Shown here piece after piece: positions 32,210 through 41,395 of a DNA stretch of 59,969 nt. How positions within the stretch are numbered: position 1 is the stretch's first letter; every line of letters starts with the position of its first letter. The position numbers and the translations under genes are program-made. The DNA lies in contig JAMCQP010000050.1 in the NCBI GenBank assembly GCA_023381695.1, positions 1 through 59,969 on the forward strand, given 5' to 3'. The notes below the pieces were generated by a model. That model did no database searches and was not told the origin of the DNA. It saw only the letters and a program-made list of their open reading frames with translations. The stretch is from Bacillota bacterium. GTDB taxonomy: Bacteria > Bacillota > UBA5301 > JAMCQP01.

Positions 32210-32914
32210 CTAAGCCAGAAGGTCCTCTTCAATGCTGGCGAGGTGTTCCTTCATGGCCCGTTTGGCCCGGGCGCCGTCGCCCGCCCGCAGCGCTTCGACG
32301 ATCGCCCGGTGGTGCGCCAGATAGGCGACCGACCGTTCCTTGTGCATATGGCTCTTGCCTTTCAGGACATTCCAGAGCGGGTGCTTCATCCGTTCCGTCA
32401 CCGAGGCCATGACCTCCGCAAAGACCACATTTCGTGCGGCCTGGACAAGTTTTTCATGGAAGAGAATATCGTCCTCCGTTGGAAAGCGCCCGGTCGCGGC
32501 ATAAGCTTCCTCCATCCGCCGGGTAATCACCTCCAACTCCTGGAGTTCCTCGGCGGCGATCCGCTTGGCCGCCAGCGCCGCCACGGAAGGTTCCAGCGCC
32601 TTTCTCACCTCCATCAGTTGAAAGGGGCTGTCCTCCACGTCAAAATGCATGTCGACCTGGGCGGCTCGGCGATCTTCAGACAAAAGACGCACGAAGGTGC
32701 CCTTTCCGTTTACAATCTCCACGTAACCCAACATTTCCAGGGCCGCCAGAGCTTCGCGCAAGGTGGGACGGCTTGTGCCCAGTTCCGCTGCCAAAACCCG
32801 CTCCGCCGGCAGCTTCTCGCCGGGAACCAGTTCGCCCGACTCGATCAATCCTTTCAGTTGCTGCATGATCTCGATGTATGCCTTCTGGGTGTTGATTGCC
32901 TTAAATTTTCCCAA
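32210..32914 (-). CDS. GntR-family regulator, FadR subfamily
   Basis: 234 residues: N-terminal winged helix (KLPAERVLAAELGTSRPTLREALAALEMLGYVE) and C-terminal FCD all-helical ligand domain with the metal-binding Asp/His pattern (DILFHEKL, SHMHKE, AHHRAIVEAL). Such proteins sense an acid intermediate and repress the operon. It heads the 11-gene operon; candidate operators lie upstream (33016-33027) and within (29261, 31298). Confidence 0.88.
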   Translation of the reverse strand: MGKFKAINTQKAYIEIMQQLKGLIESGELVPGEKLPAERVLAAELGTSRPTLREALAALEMLGYVEIVNGKGTFVRLLSEDRRAAQVDMHFDVEDSPFQLMEVRKALEPSVAALAAKRIAAEELQELEVITRRMEEAYAATGRFPTEDDILFHEKLVQAARNVVFAEVMASVTERMKHPLWNVLKGKSHMHKERSVAYLAHHRAIVEALRAGDGARAKRAMKEHLASIEEDLLA

Positions 32915-32932
32915 ACCGATTTACCTCCTGAT

Positions 32933-33010
32933 GGCCAGGCTAACCCCTCATAGGCAGGCTGACCCCCTCGTGTTGGCAAGCTAACCCCCTGGTAGCCAGG
33001 CTGTCAAGCT
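32933..33010. repeat. Imperfect 20-22-bp tandem repeats upstream of gntR
   Basis: About 3.5 units of GGCAGGCTAACCCCCT type starting at 32933, 32953, 32975 and 32995. They cover the -10 region and leader of gntR and may be regulator sites. Confidence 0.5.
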
Positions 33011-33027
33011 GTTTGACCATATCTGGT
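32979..33027 (-). promoter_or_regulatory. gntR promoter with ACCA-TATC-TGGT site
   Basis: Minus-strand TTGACA (33002-33007), a 17-bp spacer and a weak TTAGCT. The dyad ACCATATCTGGT (33016-33027) lies immediately upstream of the -35. Confidence 0.45.
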
Positions 33028-33186
33028 AATTCGACACTGGAGCGCCAATTCCTTCCTTGTCAAACAGGAATAGGACTCATTTGCTGCTTTTGTCTTCCAG
33101 GAATTTTGACCTGCAATCCCGGCGGATTTGCGTTACAATAGGGTTTAGAGATCAATGGAACGTTCCTGGAAAGCAGGGTGATGATC

Positions 33187-34479
33187 ATGCACACCGGCGC
33201 CGCCAACCTCCCGTTGCACTACGGAAAGTGCCCGCCGTGGCTCTTTCAGCGCATGAAGCCTCTGGCCGCGGCCATCATCCAGATTATTGTTGAAGAATTC
33301 GGCCCCCAGGAGGTTCTCCGCCGCCTGTCGGATCCCATCTGGTTTCAGGCCTTCGGCTCCGTTCTGGGCTTTGACTGGCATTCTTCCGGGCTCACCACCA
33401 CCGTGTGCGGCGCCCTGAAGGAGGGCTTGCAGCCCAGGCAGAAAGAACTGGGGATCTTCTTCGCCGGCGGCAAGGGGCGCACTTCCCGTGGGACCCCCGC
33501 CGAGATCGAACAAGCCGGGGAAAAATACGGCCTGCCCGCCGATACTGTTTCCCTGCAATACGCCAGCAGGATGGCCGCCAAGGTGGACAGCGCGGCGGTG
33601 CAGGACGGATACCAGATCTACCATCATTTCTTCGTCTTTACCGGGGAAGGCGAATGGGCGGTGGTGCAGCAAGGGATGAACGGACAGACCCGCTGGGCCC
33701 GCCGGTACCACTGGCTGAACACCGGTAAAACCAACGCCGGCGGCATGGACTTTGTCCGGGAGCCCCACGCGGCGGTGTGCGGCGACCATGCCGCGGCCGG
33801 GTTGAACATGGTGGCCGGGGAGGCCGACCGGAGCCGGGAAGTGTCCGCTTTATTGGCGCGTGAAAAGCCGGAGCTGGTTCTGAAAGAACTGGACCGGATT
33901 AGCAGGTGGTCCAATGCCAAAAACGCGGTTCCAAGAAACCATGCGGATCTTGCGCCCTCCGGCGTCCAGCTCAACTTGCCGCTCGACGGGGAAGGCAACC
34001 CCCTCAACCTTCCGAAGGACCCCCGGACGGCAAAAGAGAGCCGCGGCGCGGCGATCTCCCCCGAATGGATGTCGAGTCTGGCGGCCATTCCGGAAGGGGC
34101 GCCGTCCCTGACCTTGCCGGCGCCGCACTGGGTTCCCAACGCCTCGCGGCTGGACCAGATCCTGCGCGCCACCTTCGAAGAGCAACCCAGGGATTTTGCA
34201 ACCTTGCTGGCGACGCCGGGGGTCGGCACCGGCACTGTCAGGGCTCTGGCGCTGGTCGCGGAGGTCACCTATGGCGCCAGGGCCAGCTTCCGGGATCCTG
34301 TGCGTTACTCGTTTGCCCACGGCGGAAAGGATGGGCATCCCTTTCCGGTCGACCGGCCGCTCTACGACCAGACCATCGAAACCCTGGAAGACGCCCTGCG
34401 CCGGGCCAAACTCGATCAGCCGGAAAAGTTGAAGGCGCTGCAACGTCTTGCGGCCTGGCGCGGCAATGCCCAGGCCTGA
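33187..34479 (+). CDS. DUF763 protein with helix-hairpin-helix-like C-terminus
   Basis: 430 residues from MHTGAANLPLHYGKCPPWLF, the DUF763 opening, with FAGGKGRTSRGTP and GQTRWARRYHWL conserved blocks. Near residues 340-355 ATLLATPGVGTGTVRALALVAEV looks like a helix-hairpin-helix DNA-binding turn. DUF763 occurs mainly in archaea and thermophilic bacteria and has no assigned function. Alternative GTG/ATG starts lie 6-9 bp upstream. Divergent from gntR and monocistronic. Confidence 0.8.
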   Translation: MHTGAANLPLHYGKCPPWLFQRMKPLAAAIIQIIVEEFGPQEVLRRLSDPIWFQAFGSVLGFDWHSSGLTTTVCGALKEGLQPRQKELGIFFAGGKGRTSRGTPAEIEQAGEKYGLPADTVSLQYASRMAAKVDSAAVQDGYQIYHHFFVFTGEGEWAVVQQGMNGQTRWARRYHWLNTGKTNAGGMDFVREPHAAVCGDHAAAGLNMVAGEADRSREVSALLAREKPELVLKELDRISRWSNAKNAVPRNHADLAPSGVQLNLPLDGEGNPLNLPKDPRTAKESRGAAISPEWMSSLAAIPEGAPSLTLPAPHWVPNASRLDQILRATFEEQPRDFATLLATPGVGTGTVRALALVAEVTYGARASFRDPVRYSFAHGGKDGHPFPVDRPLYDQTIETLEDALRRAKLDQPEKLKALQRLAAWRGNAQA

Positions 34480-34570
34480 TTGAGAGCAGCAGCCTGCCAA
34501 GTCCCGCATTGGCCCCGGCGATAATCACCAGTGTTTCACCGTAAGCCACCAGGTAGCTGAAGGTCCTGTT

Positions 34571-34993
34571 CTAAACCTTTTCGCCGTTGATCTCCAGCTG
34601 GTAGGTGATCCTGGCGGTCTTGTTGAGCATGTTGGAGACGGTGCAATACCGTTCCTGGGAGAGGGTCACCGCGCGCTCAAACTTCTCCCGGGGAATCTCC
34701 TTGCCCCAGATGCGGTAATTCATCCGGATCTCGGTGAAGACCCTGGGGTGATCCTCGGCGCGGTCCCCCTCGATGTCCACCTGAAAAGAATCAAAGGGGA
34801 TGCGCATCTTCTCCAGAATGGACACTACATCCATGCCGGTGCATCCGCCCAGGCCCATCAAGACCAGCTCGGTGGGCCTGGGCGCCTCGTTCTTCCCGCC
34901 GCCCTGCTCCGCCGCGTCCATCAGAACCTGGTGTCCTGATTGGGCCTCCCCCCGGAACTTCATTCCGCCTTCCCACTTAACCCTGGCTTCCAT
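34571..34993 (-). CDS. OsmC-family peroxiredoxin-like protein
   Basis: 140 residues. Both redox cysteines are present (LGGCTGMDVVSI and SQERYCTVSN), as in OsmC/YhfA proteins that reduce organic hydroperoxides. The ATG at 34993 has AGGAGG 7 bp upstream. The 34994-35209 gap upstream has no gene. Confidence 0.86.
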   Translation of the reverse strand: MEARVKWEGGMKFRGEAQSGHQVLMDAAEQGGGKNEAPRPTELVLMGLGGCTGMDVVSILEKMRIPFDSFQVDIEGDRAEDHPRVFTEIRMNYRIWGKEIPREKFERAVTLSQERYCTVSNMLNKTARITYQLEINGEKV

Positions 34994-35209
34994 GTTCACG
35001 CCTCCTGGTCATCGCCGCAACGAGGTGAAAAAGGAGCAAAAAATAGATCAGTCCGCCATGTCGGCCTTAAAGGCTCATGCATACAGCGAACTGACCGCGC
35101 CCGGCAGGGTGCTCGCGCAACCTGCCGCACCTGATTATATTTTCGCACATTACAGCCGCCGTGGCAATCTGTCGCTTGCCCTGAGTTTCGGGGACATTTG
35201 TCCTGCCGC

Positions 35210-35857
35210 TCATCCCTTGACCAACCCTTTCCGGACCGCATATGCGGCGGCTTCCGCCCGGTTGTTCAGATTCAGCTTCGCAAAGATGTTGCTCACGTAG
35301 TTGCGCACCGTCTTCTCGCTCAAAAAGATGGTTTCGGCGATCTCCCGGTTGGTCTTCCCGAGGCCGATCAGCGAGAGGATCTTCTTCTCCTGTTCGGTAA
35401 GCGTGTCCTGAAGACCGCCCTTGCCCGAGGCCTGATTGCGCATATGGGCGAAGACCTTTTCGGTCACCGCCGGGTCCAGAAGCGACTCCCCCCGGCTCAC
35501 CCGTTCAATGGCGTCAATGATTGCATCGCTGCCGATCTCCTTGAGCACGTAACCGCTGGCGCCGGCGATAATCGATTCGATCACCGCATTATCATCCGCA
35601 AATGAAGTCAGCATTATAACCTTGGACTGCGGGGAAACTTCCCGGATGCGCCGGCAGGCTTCCGTCCCGCTTCCCCCCGGCATGCGGATATCCATGATCA
35701 CCACGTCCGGCCGGGTTTGCACAGCCTTTTCAACCGCTTCTTCCGCCGCCGCGGCTTCGGCCACGATCTCAAAATCTCCCCGTCTTCTCAATAGCGCCGC
35801 CAACCCGACCCGAACCACCTCATGGTCGTCAACCAGCATGATTTTGCGCATACTCAC
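35210..35857 (-). CDS. NarL/LuxR-type response regulator
   Basis: 215 residues: receiver domain with DDHEVVR acid pocket and phosphoacceptor Asp in [10 protein letters not shown] (about residue 56), Lys near residue 105, and a C-terminal LuxR helix-turn-helix ([21 protein letters not shown]). The GTG at 35857 or the ATG two codons later starts it; it overlaps the kinase gene by up to 29 bp. Regulated genes cannot be told from the sequence. Confidence 0.9.
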   Translation of the reverse strand: MSMRKIMLVDDHEVVRVGLAALLRRRGDFEIVAEAAAAEEAVEKAVQTRPDVVIMDIRMPGGSGTEACRRIREVSPQSKVIMLTSFADDNAVIESIIAGASGYVLKEIGSDAIIDAIERVSRGESLLDPAVTEKVFAHMRNQASGKGGLQDTLTEQEKKILSLIGLGKTNREIAETIFLSEKTVRNYVSNIFAKLNLNNRAEAAAYAVRKGLVKG

Positions 35858-37295
35858 CCGTCACCACCCCGTACGGAACTTCCAGAGCAATTTCGGTTCC
35901 CCGCCCCGGCGCGCTGTTCACCCTCAGTTTTCCCTGGAGCAACTGGGCCCGCTCCACCATGTTTCTCAGGCCGAATTTGTAAGATGGAGCCCCCTGGACG
36001 GTTTGAACCGGTTCGTAATTGAAGCCGGCGCCGTTATCCCGGATCAGAAAACGGACCACCTTCTCCCCAAACTCAATCCCCACCTCGACCCGGCTGGCTC
36101 CGGAATGTTTGACCACATTGGCCAGCGCCTCCTGGGCGATCAGATAGATGTTGCTGCGAACCTCCGGGGGCATCTCGGCCACCGGCATGCCCTTGAAGGT
36201 AACCTCCACCTCAAGCCCGGTCCGGTTCTTGAACTCCTCAACGAGGCCGGTGATGCTATGCTGAAGATTCCGCGTTTCGGGCGGGCGCAGATCCATGATA
36301 TACCGGCGGATATCCCGGATGCTGTCGTTAAGGCGTTCCATGTTGCCCAGGATCTGCTTCTTGGCCAGTTCCGGGTTTTCATCGATGAGGTAGCAGGCGT
36401 CTTCCAGGTTCAGGCCCACGGCATAGATCGCCTGAATGATCCCGTCGTGAAGATCCCGGCTGATCCGGTCCCGCTCTCGCAAGACCGCCCGCTGGCGTTC
36501 CAACTCCTCCACCCGCCTGGTGCTCTCCATGTCGAAAGCCTCAAGAATGCGCACCACGAAATAGGCGATCATCACGCTTCCCAACGCCCGGAAGAGCTGC
36601 ACGGGGATGCCGATCAACCGCAGAAACAACGTGGTGTTCAGCACCGTCGCCGGCGGAAACGACGCCGGCGGCACAAATACGCCGGAAGCCACCCCGTAGA
36701 CCGCAAAGATGGCTGATGCCCCGTGCAGGTTGCGGATTGCATGGTGGATGCCCAGATCCTCAAACTGATCCTTTTGCCGGAGGATGGTGTAGCTGGAGAG
36801 GATCGATCCGGGCAAGGCCAGAAGATACCGGGCCCCGGCTTCGCCGCTGTGCAGCCAGTTTTCGTCGATATTTGGGAGATGGGGCCGGAAATGCAAAAAG
36901 CTCAACAACCACAGGGAAAAAAGCCCCACGGGAACCCATCTCAGCCAGAAATGCTTCTTCTCCGTATCAAGATAGAGCCGGACCCCGAAATAGAACAGGA
37001 AAGTGAACGATCCGGCCAGAAGAACCATGTGCAGGGCCCGCAGAGCGTTGACCACCCATGGTTCATACGCATCCGCCTGCACTGGAATGAAGATGTAGCC
37101 CCACTCGCTTAACCCGTGCAGGATGCCGAAGATCGACAAAAAGCACAGGCTCCTGGACAACCGGAGGTTGCTCTGTTTACGGCACTGTAACGCTATGGCG
37201 AGCCCCATTGAAAAAAATGCCAAACCATAGCCAAAGAAGATGAGGATCATGTTGTGCTGGAGAAAAATCCCGAAGGTCGCAAAGGTAGTTTCCAT
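35829..37295 (-). CDS. Membrane-bound histidine kinase (HisKA_3 / NarX-type)
   Basis: 488 residues: about seven N-terminal helices forming an unrecognised membrane sensor, a coiled linker, then [20 protein letters not shown] with the phospho-His, and an ATPase domain ([13 protein letters not shown]-box, [18 protein letters not shown]). Cognate of the following NarL-type regulator. The sensor has no extracytoplasmic domain, so it probably senses a membrane signal such as quinone state (inference). Confidence 0.88.
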   Translation of the reverse strand: METTFATFGIFLQHNMILIFFGYGLAFFSMGLAIALQCRKQSNLRLSRSLCFLSIFGILHGLSEWGYIFIPVQADAYEPWVVNALRALHMVLLAGSFTFLFYFGVRLYLDTEKKHFWLRWVPVGLFSLWLLSFLHFRPHLPNIDENWLHSGEAGARYLLALPGSILSSYTILRQKDQFEDLGIHHAIRNLHGASAIFAVYGVASGVFVPPASFPPATVLNTTLFLRLIGIPVQLFRALGSVMIAYFVVRILEAFDMESTRRVEELERQRAVLRERDRISRDLHDGIIQAIYAVGLNLEDACYLIDENPELAKKQILGNMERLNDSIRDIRRYIMDLRPPETRNLQHSITGLVEEFKNRTGLEVEVTFKGMPVAEMPPEVRSNIYLIAQEALANVVKHSGASRVEVGIEFGEKVVRFLIRDNGAGFNYEPVQTVQGAPSYKFGLRNMVERAQLLQGKLRVNSAPGRGTEIALEVPYGVVTGEYAQNHAG

Positions 37296-37359
37296 CCTCC
37301 AGCCCCTTCCGTAAATACCTGCACTGCTATAATTCGCGAAACGTGGTCCCCAATCCTGC

Positions 37360-38019
37360 CTACAACTGCAAACCGTTCCTTACCCTGGGGGCCACCAGGG
37401 CAACCACCACCGACTTGGCGATGTCCACCGGCAAGAAGGGCGCCACCCCCGCCATCAATACACCTTTCACGCCCATCGGCTTCCCCAGAAGGTAGTTCAG
37501 CGCAAAGTAGAGATAGGACGCGCCAAAGAGATAGACGACCCCCAGCCCGGCCAGAGTCGCCAGAAAGGCGGTCCACGTCCCGAGGCGCCGGCCGGGGGCC
37601 GCCCTTTCCGCTATCCGCCCGCTCAAATAAGCTGCGGGGATATAACCGGCCAGATAACCAAAGGTCGGCCGCAAGACCGTCCCCAGGCCCCCGGCGCCTC
37701 CAGCAAAGACCGGGGCTCCCGCCAGCCCCAGCAGTATGTAGATCACCTGGCTTGCCGCCCCCAGCCGCCCCCCCAGCAACACTCCGGCCAGCAGCACAAA
37801 AAAGACCTGGAGCGTTACCGGCACCAGGGGCAGAGGGATGGTGATCCAGGCCCCCACGGCGGTTAAAGATGCGAAAAGACCTGCAAGCACCAGGCTTCTG
37901 GCTCCTGTAGCGCCAGCTGCCGCGACTTTGACCCCAACCGTGCCGGCAGGGCTTACCTCCCCGGTGGTAACCTCCGATCCCGTTCTTTCTTTGTCGGCCT
38001 TTTTCTTCGCTTCCGCCAT
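37360..38019 (-). CDS. bioY: Biotin ECF transporter S component
   Basis: 219 residues from MAEAKKK (GGGAGGGG upstream), six helices, with BioY signatures (ITIPLPLVPVTLQVFFVLLAG, LRPTFGYLAGYIPAAYLSG). It takes up biotin with the shared ECF ATPase module, which is not encoded here. A BirA box overlaps its promoter, so it is biotin-repressed by the neighbouring birA product. Confidence 0.92.
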   Translation of the reverse strand: MAEAKKKADKERTGSEVTTGEVSPAGTVGVKVAAAGATGARSLVLAGLFASLTAVGAWITIPLPLVPVTLQVFFVLLAGVLLGGRLGAASQVIYILLGLAGAPVFAGGAGGLGTVLRPTFGYLAGYIPAAYLSGRIAERAAPGRRLGTWTAFLATLAGLGVVYLFGASYLYFALNYLLGKPMGVKGVLMAGVAPFLPVDIAKSVVVALVAPRVRNGLQL

Positions 38020-38064
38020 CTTTGCTGACCCCTCCCGGTACAATTTGGATTCCCGGATGGGACC

Positions 38065-38119
38065 ATTATATGGCGAAAGACCAGTAATGTCAACGTTGTT
38101 TATTGCAACAGGTTAACAA
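38065..38119 (-). promoter_or_regulatory. bioY promoter with overlapping BirA operator
   Basis: Minus-strand TTGACA (38088-38093), 17 bp, TATAAT (38065-38070): a consensus promoter. Overlapping its -35 is a BirA-type dyad ATGTCAACG-N15-GGTTAACAA (38087-38119); the right half is perfect and the left matches 6 of 9 positions. Confidence 0.8.
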
Positions 38120-38151
38120 TGCCCTCTCCACCCTGCCCGATCAGCGCAAAA

Positions 38152-39159
38152 CTAGACATAACCGCCGTCCGCGCTGCGAATCGAAACATCCCCCGCATGG
38201 AGCACCTGCCGCCTGCCAGCATCATCCTCGATCACCAGCCAGCCATCGGGGGTAATAGCCACGGCCCGGCCGGTAAGGCATTGACCCTCTGTGGCGCCCC
38301 CGACAGGGTCCACACGCACCCTGGCCCCTAAAGTAGCCGAATACGGCCTGGTGAGGTCTACAAGCTCCGGAAAGCCGGGCTGCTCAAGGTAGAGGCCGTC
38401 TAACTCTTCCAGTAGCGCCCTGATCAGAACCAGCCTGTCGACCATCCGGCCGCAGGCAAGGCGTAAGGAGGTGGCCTTGCGCCGCAGTTCCGGCGAAAAA
38501 TGGCTTCCCTCCTGGTTAACATTCAACCCGATGCCCACCGCCAGGTATTCCGCCATTTCCAGTTCCCCGCTGGCTTCGGCAAGGATCCCGCAAACCTTGC
38601 GATCTCCAATGAGCACATCGTTTGGCCATTTAATCCGCGGTGAAAGGGCACAGACACGCGTAACGGCCCGCACCACCGCCAGCGCCGACAGGAGCGTGAA
38701 CCTGGCGGTTTCCTGTAAAGGGACCTTCGGCCGGAGTAAAACGGTCATCCAGAGCCCAAGGCCCGGCGGCGACTCCCAGGATCTGCCACGCCGGCCCCGG
38801 CCGGCAGTCTGGGCTTCAGCGACAACCACCGTCCCGTCCGGAGCCCCGGTTTTGGCTAGCGCCCTGGCCCGGGTATTCGTGGAGTCAATCTCCGGGAAAT
38901 GCTGGATCTCCCTGCCGATGATCTGAGTGTGAAGCCCCCTGGCGATCTCCGCCGGCAAGAGCAAGTCCGGTACATTCTGCAGCAGGTAACCCAGATGGGG
39001 TACCCCCTTGATCTGATACCCCTCGGTCTTCAAAATCCGAATACCCTTCCACACCGCAGTCCGGGAGATTTTCAACTGGCAGGCGAGTGCTTCGCCGGAG
39101 AGGTACTCTCCCTGGTTTTTATATAACAGTTCCAAGATCGCTTTTTTTGTTCGATCCAT
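38152..39159 (-). CDS. birA: Biotin protein ligase / biotin operon repressor
   Basis: 335 residues. N-terminal winged helix (SGEALACQLKISRTAVWKGI), then the ligase core with AEAQTAGRGRRGRSW (biotinyl-AMP loop), KWPNDVLI and a C-terminal SH3-like domain. Bifunctional form that ligates biotin to carboxylases and represses bioY. The ATG at 39159 directly follows the folK stop. Last gene of the folate/biotin cluster. Confidence 0.92.
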   Translation of the reverse strand: MDRTKKAILELLYKNQGEYLSGEALACQLKISRTAVWKGIRILKTEGYQIKGVPHLGYLLQNVPDLLLPAEIARGLHTQIIGREIQHFPEIDSTNTRARALAKTGAPDGTVVVAEAQTAGRGRRGRSWESPPGLGLWMTVLLRPKVPLQETARFTLLSALAVVRAVTRVCALSPRIKWPNDVLIGDRKVCGILAEASGELEMAEYLAVGIGLNVNQEGSHFSPELRRKATSLRLACGRMVDRLVLIRALLEELDGLYLEQPGFPELVDLTRPYSATLGARVRVDPVGGATEGQCLTGRAVAITPDGWLVIEDDAGRRQVLHAGDVSIRSADGGYV

Positions 39160-39160
39160 C

Positions 39161-39697
39161 CTACCCACCACCCAGGTAAATGCGCACGACCTTGCCGCTC
39201 TCCCTGAGGAGGCGTTTCGCCAGGCCGGCCACCGTCTCCCCCGTCAGGCCCGGCACGGGCAGATCCGGGGCCAGTTCCGCCAGCGGTGCCAGCACAAAGG
39301 CCCTTTCCCACATGCGCGGGTGGGGCACCTCCAGATCGGGTCCATCAATCTTCTCCCCGCCGTAGAGCAGCATGTCCACGTCAATGGTCCGGGGCCCCCA
39401 GCGGATAAGGCGCCGCCGGCCAAGGGCCTCCTCCACCTGGCGAATCACCGCCAGGAGTTCCAGGGGGGAAAGCCCCGTCCGGACCCGGACCACCTGGTTT
39501 AAAAACCAGGGCTGGTCCTCCAGACCAACCGGCTCGGTCTCGTAAAGCCCCGACTCCGCTACTATTTGTAGTACTGGCGGCCGTTCCAGAAGCTGGCGGG
39601 CTCTGGCCAGCATCTCCACCCGATCGCCCTGGTTGGACCCCAACCCCAGATAAGCCTCCACCCATCCGGCCCCGCCTGGCCCTTCCCGTTTCATCAA
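39161..39697 (-). CDS. folK: 6-hydroxymethyl-dihydropterin pyrophosphokinase
   Basis: 178 residues with AYLGLGSNQGDR, NQVVRVRT and the signature GPRTIDVDMLLYG. Third step of dihydropteroate synthesis. Overlaps folB by 4 bp. Confidence 0.93.
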   Translation of the reverse strand: MMKREGPGGAGWVEAYLGLGSNQGDRVEMLARARQLLERPPVLQIVAESGLYETEPVGLEDQPWFLNQVVRVRTGLSPLELLAVIRQVEEALGRRRLIRWGPRTIDVDMLLYGGEKIDGPDLEVPHPRMWERAFVLAPLAELAPDLPVPGLTGETVAGLAKRLLRESGKVVRIYLGGG

Positions 39698-40062
39698 CCG
39701 GCGCTCTTTCCCTTTGCGGTCTCTGCTTCGACGTAATCAAAGATTCCACCCACCGGCGCGTGTGGTTTTCTCACCCGCACCACCACTTTTTCCACATCGT
39801 AGGATGAAACAATCCGCGAGGCGATCGTCTGGGCCACGGCCTCGATGAGGTTGAACTCCCGTTCCTCCACAATCTCCTTGACCAGGTTGTAGACCTCCAC
39901 GTAGTTTATGGCCATCTCGATGTCATCCGAGGCCTCCAGCTCCGGCCGGTCCATGTAAAGCTCCACATCGACCTCAAACCGCTGTCCCAGCTCCCTTTCC
40001 GCCTCGAACGCGCCGTGGTACCCGTAAAAAGCCATGTTTTTCAGCGTGATCCGGTCGCCCAA
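39694..40062 (-). CDS. folB: Dihydroneopterin aldolase
   Basis: 122 residues: FYGYHGAFEAERELGQRFEVDVEL and VRVRKPHAPVGG with the catalytic Lys. TTG start at 40062 preceded by GGGGGGAA, 3 bp after the folP stop. Operon order folP-folB-folK-birA. Confidence 0.92.
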   Translation of the reverse strand: MGDRITLKNMAFYGYHGAFEAERELGQRFEVDVELYMDRPELEASDDIEMAINYVEVYNLVKEIVEEREFNLIEAVAQTIASRIVSSYDVEKVVVRVRKPHAPVGGIFDYVEAETAKGKSAG

Positions 40063-40065
40063 AAT

Positions 40066-41313
40066 TCATTCCCCCCGCCGCGCAATCGCGTCAGTCACCC
40101 GGCATACCCGCGCCATCTCCCGCACGTCGTGAACCCGCACAAAATCCGCCCCGTTGGCGATCCCCACAGCCACTGTAGCGGCGGTCCCTTCCACCCGTTC
40201 CCCGGGAGGCAGGTCCAGGATCTTGCCGATAAAAGACTTGCGGGACGTTCCAAGCAAGATCGGCAGGCCAAGAGCCCGAAACTCCCCGAGCCTGCGCAAG
40301 ATCTCCAGGTTCTGCTCCAGGGTCTTCCCAAACCCTATCCCAGGGTCAATGATCAACCTCTCCCGAGGCACCCCCGCCGCTTCGGCGATGCCGACGCTTT
40401 CCTGGAGGTATGCCAGGATCTCCGCCACCAGATCCTCGTATTCGCACGGAAAGGTGGGATCCACCTGCATCACCTTGGGATCGCCTTTGCGGTGCATGAT
40501 AATCACCGGCGCCTCGTGGCGGGCGGCAACCCCGACCATTCCAGGGTCCGCCTGGAGTCCGCTGATATCGTTGATAATCTGCGCCCCGGCCTCGACGGCC
40601 TGTTCGGCAACCTCCGCCTTGTAGGTGTCCACCGAGATCGGCGCAGCCAACTCCCGGCGCAGCGCCCGAATCACCGGGATGATCCGTTCCAGCTCCTCTC
40701 CGGCTGGAACCGGCGTCCCGCCCGGACGGGTGGATTCGCCTCCGATATCGATAATGTCTGCGCCATCGGCGACCATGGCCCGGGCCGCAGCCACCGCCTG
40801 ATCCGGGGTAAAATGGCTTCCCCCGCCGGAGAACGAGTCAGGGGTCACATTCAAGATCCCCAGGATATATGTACGCTCCCCGAGCGGAAATTGCCACTTC
40901 CCATGGCCGCAAACCAGAACGGAAGCCGTTTTCGCACGGTTTGAGGCTCCAGGTGCATCATAAAACCCGAGAGCCTCCGTGATCGCCCGGCCGATTTCGG
41001 CCAGCCCGAACGGCTGGGCCTTGAGCCTGGCCACAACCTCCCGGTACTGGCGCAAGGTCGCTCCCAGAAGAACGTCGGTAAACTCGGCCTTCAGGCCCGC
41101 CACTTCCCTGGATACCGCCGCCTCGCCCCCGCGAGCCAGCATCTCCTGCTTGAGAAGGATCGCCGCCCGGAGAGGGACGGCCTCCAGCTTTAAAACCCTG
41201 TATACAAATTTGGGCGTCATCAGCCCGATGCCAACCTCATCCGAGCCAATCCGGGCGATCTCCGCCCGTGCCCTGGCCTGATTGCGGATCTCGATCACCC
41301 GCAGTGGCAGCAT
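40066..41313 (-). CDS. folP: Dihydropteroate synthase with N-terminal extension
   Basis: 415 residues. The DHPS barrel begins near residue 147 (YILGILNVTPDSFSGGG) and includes DIIDIGGESTRPGG, INDISGL, VIIMHRKG and GTSRKSFIG. The first ~145 residues are an extra domain found in many Clostridia whose role is unknown. AAGGGGCG lies before the ATG. Confidence 0.93.
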   Translation of the reverse strand: MLPLRVIEIRNQARARAEIARIGSDEVGIGLMTPKFVYRVLKLEAVPLRAAILLKQEMLARGGEAAVSREVAGLKAEFTDVLLGATLRQYREVVARLKAQPFGLAEIGRAITEALGFYDAPGASNRAKTASVLVCGHGKWQFPLGERTYILGILNVTPDSFSGGGSHFTPDQAVAAARAMVADGADIIDIGGESTRPGGTPVPAGEELERIIPVIRALRRELAAPISVDTYKAEVAEQAVEAGAQIINDISGLQADPGMVGVAARHEAPVIIMHRKGDPKVMQVDPTFPCEYEDLVAEILAYLQESVGIAEAAGVPRERLIIDPGIGFGKTLEQNLEILRRLGEFRALGLPILLGTSRKSFIGKILDLPPGERVEGTAATVAVGIANGADFVRVHDVREMARVCRVTDAIARRGE

Positions 41314-41395
41314 AAAAAAACGCCCCTTACGTCTGATGCCTTGCGTCCGTTGCTTCCAATGCTTCCGATGCCATGGATGGCTATAATATTTGACG

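Noticed and set aside
34480..34570. Minus-strand frame with YGETLVIIAGANAGLGRL
   Set aside because: Too short and without start signal; might be a remnant, but similarity could not be established.
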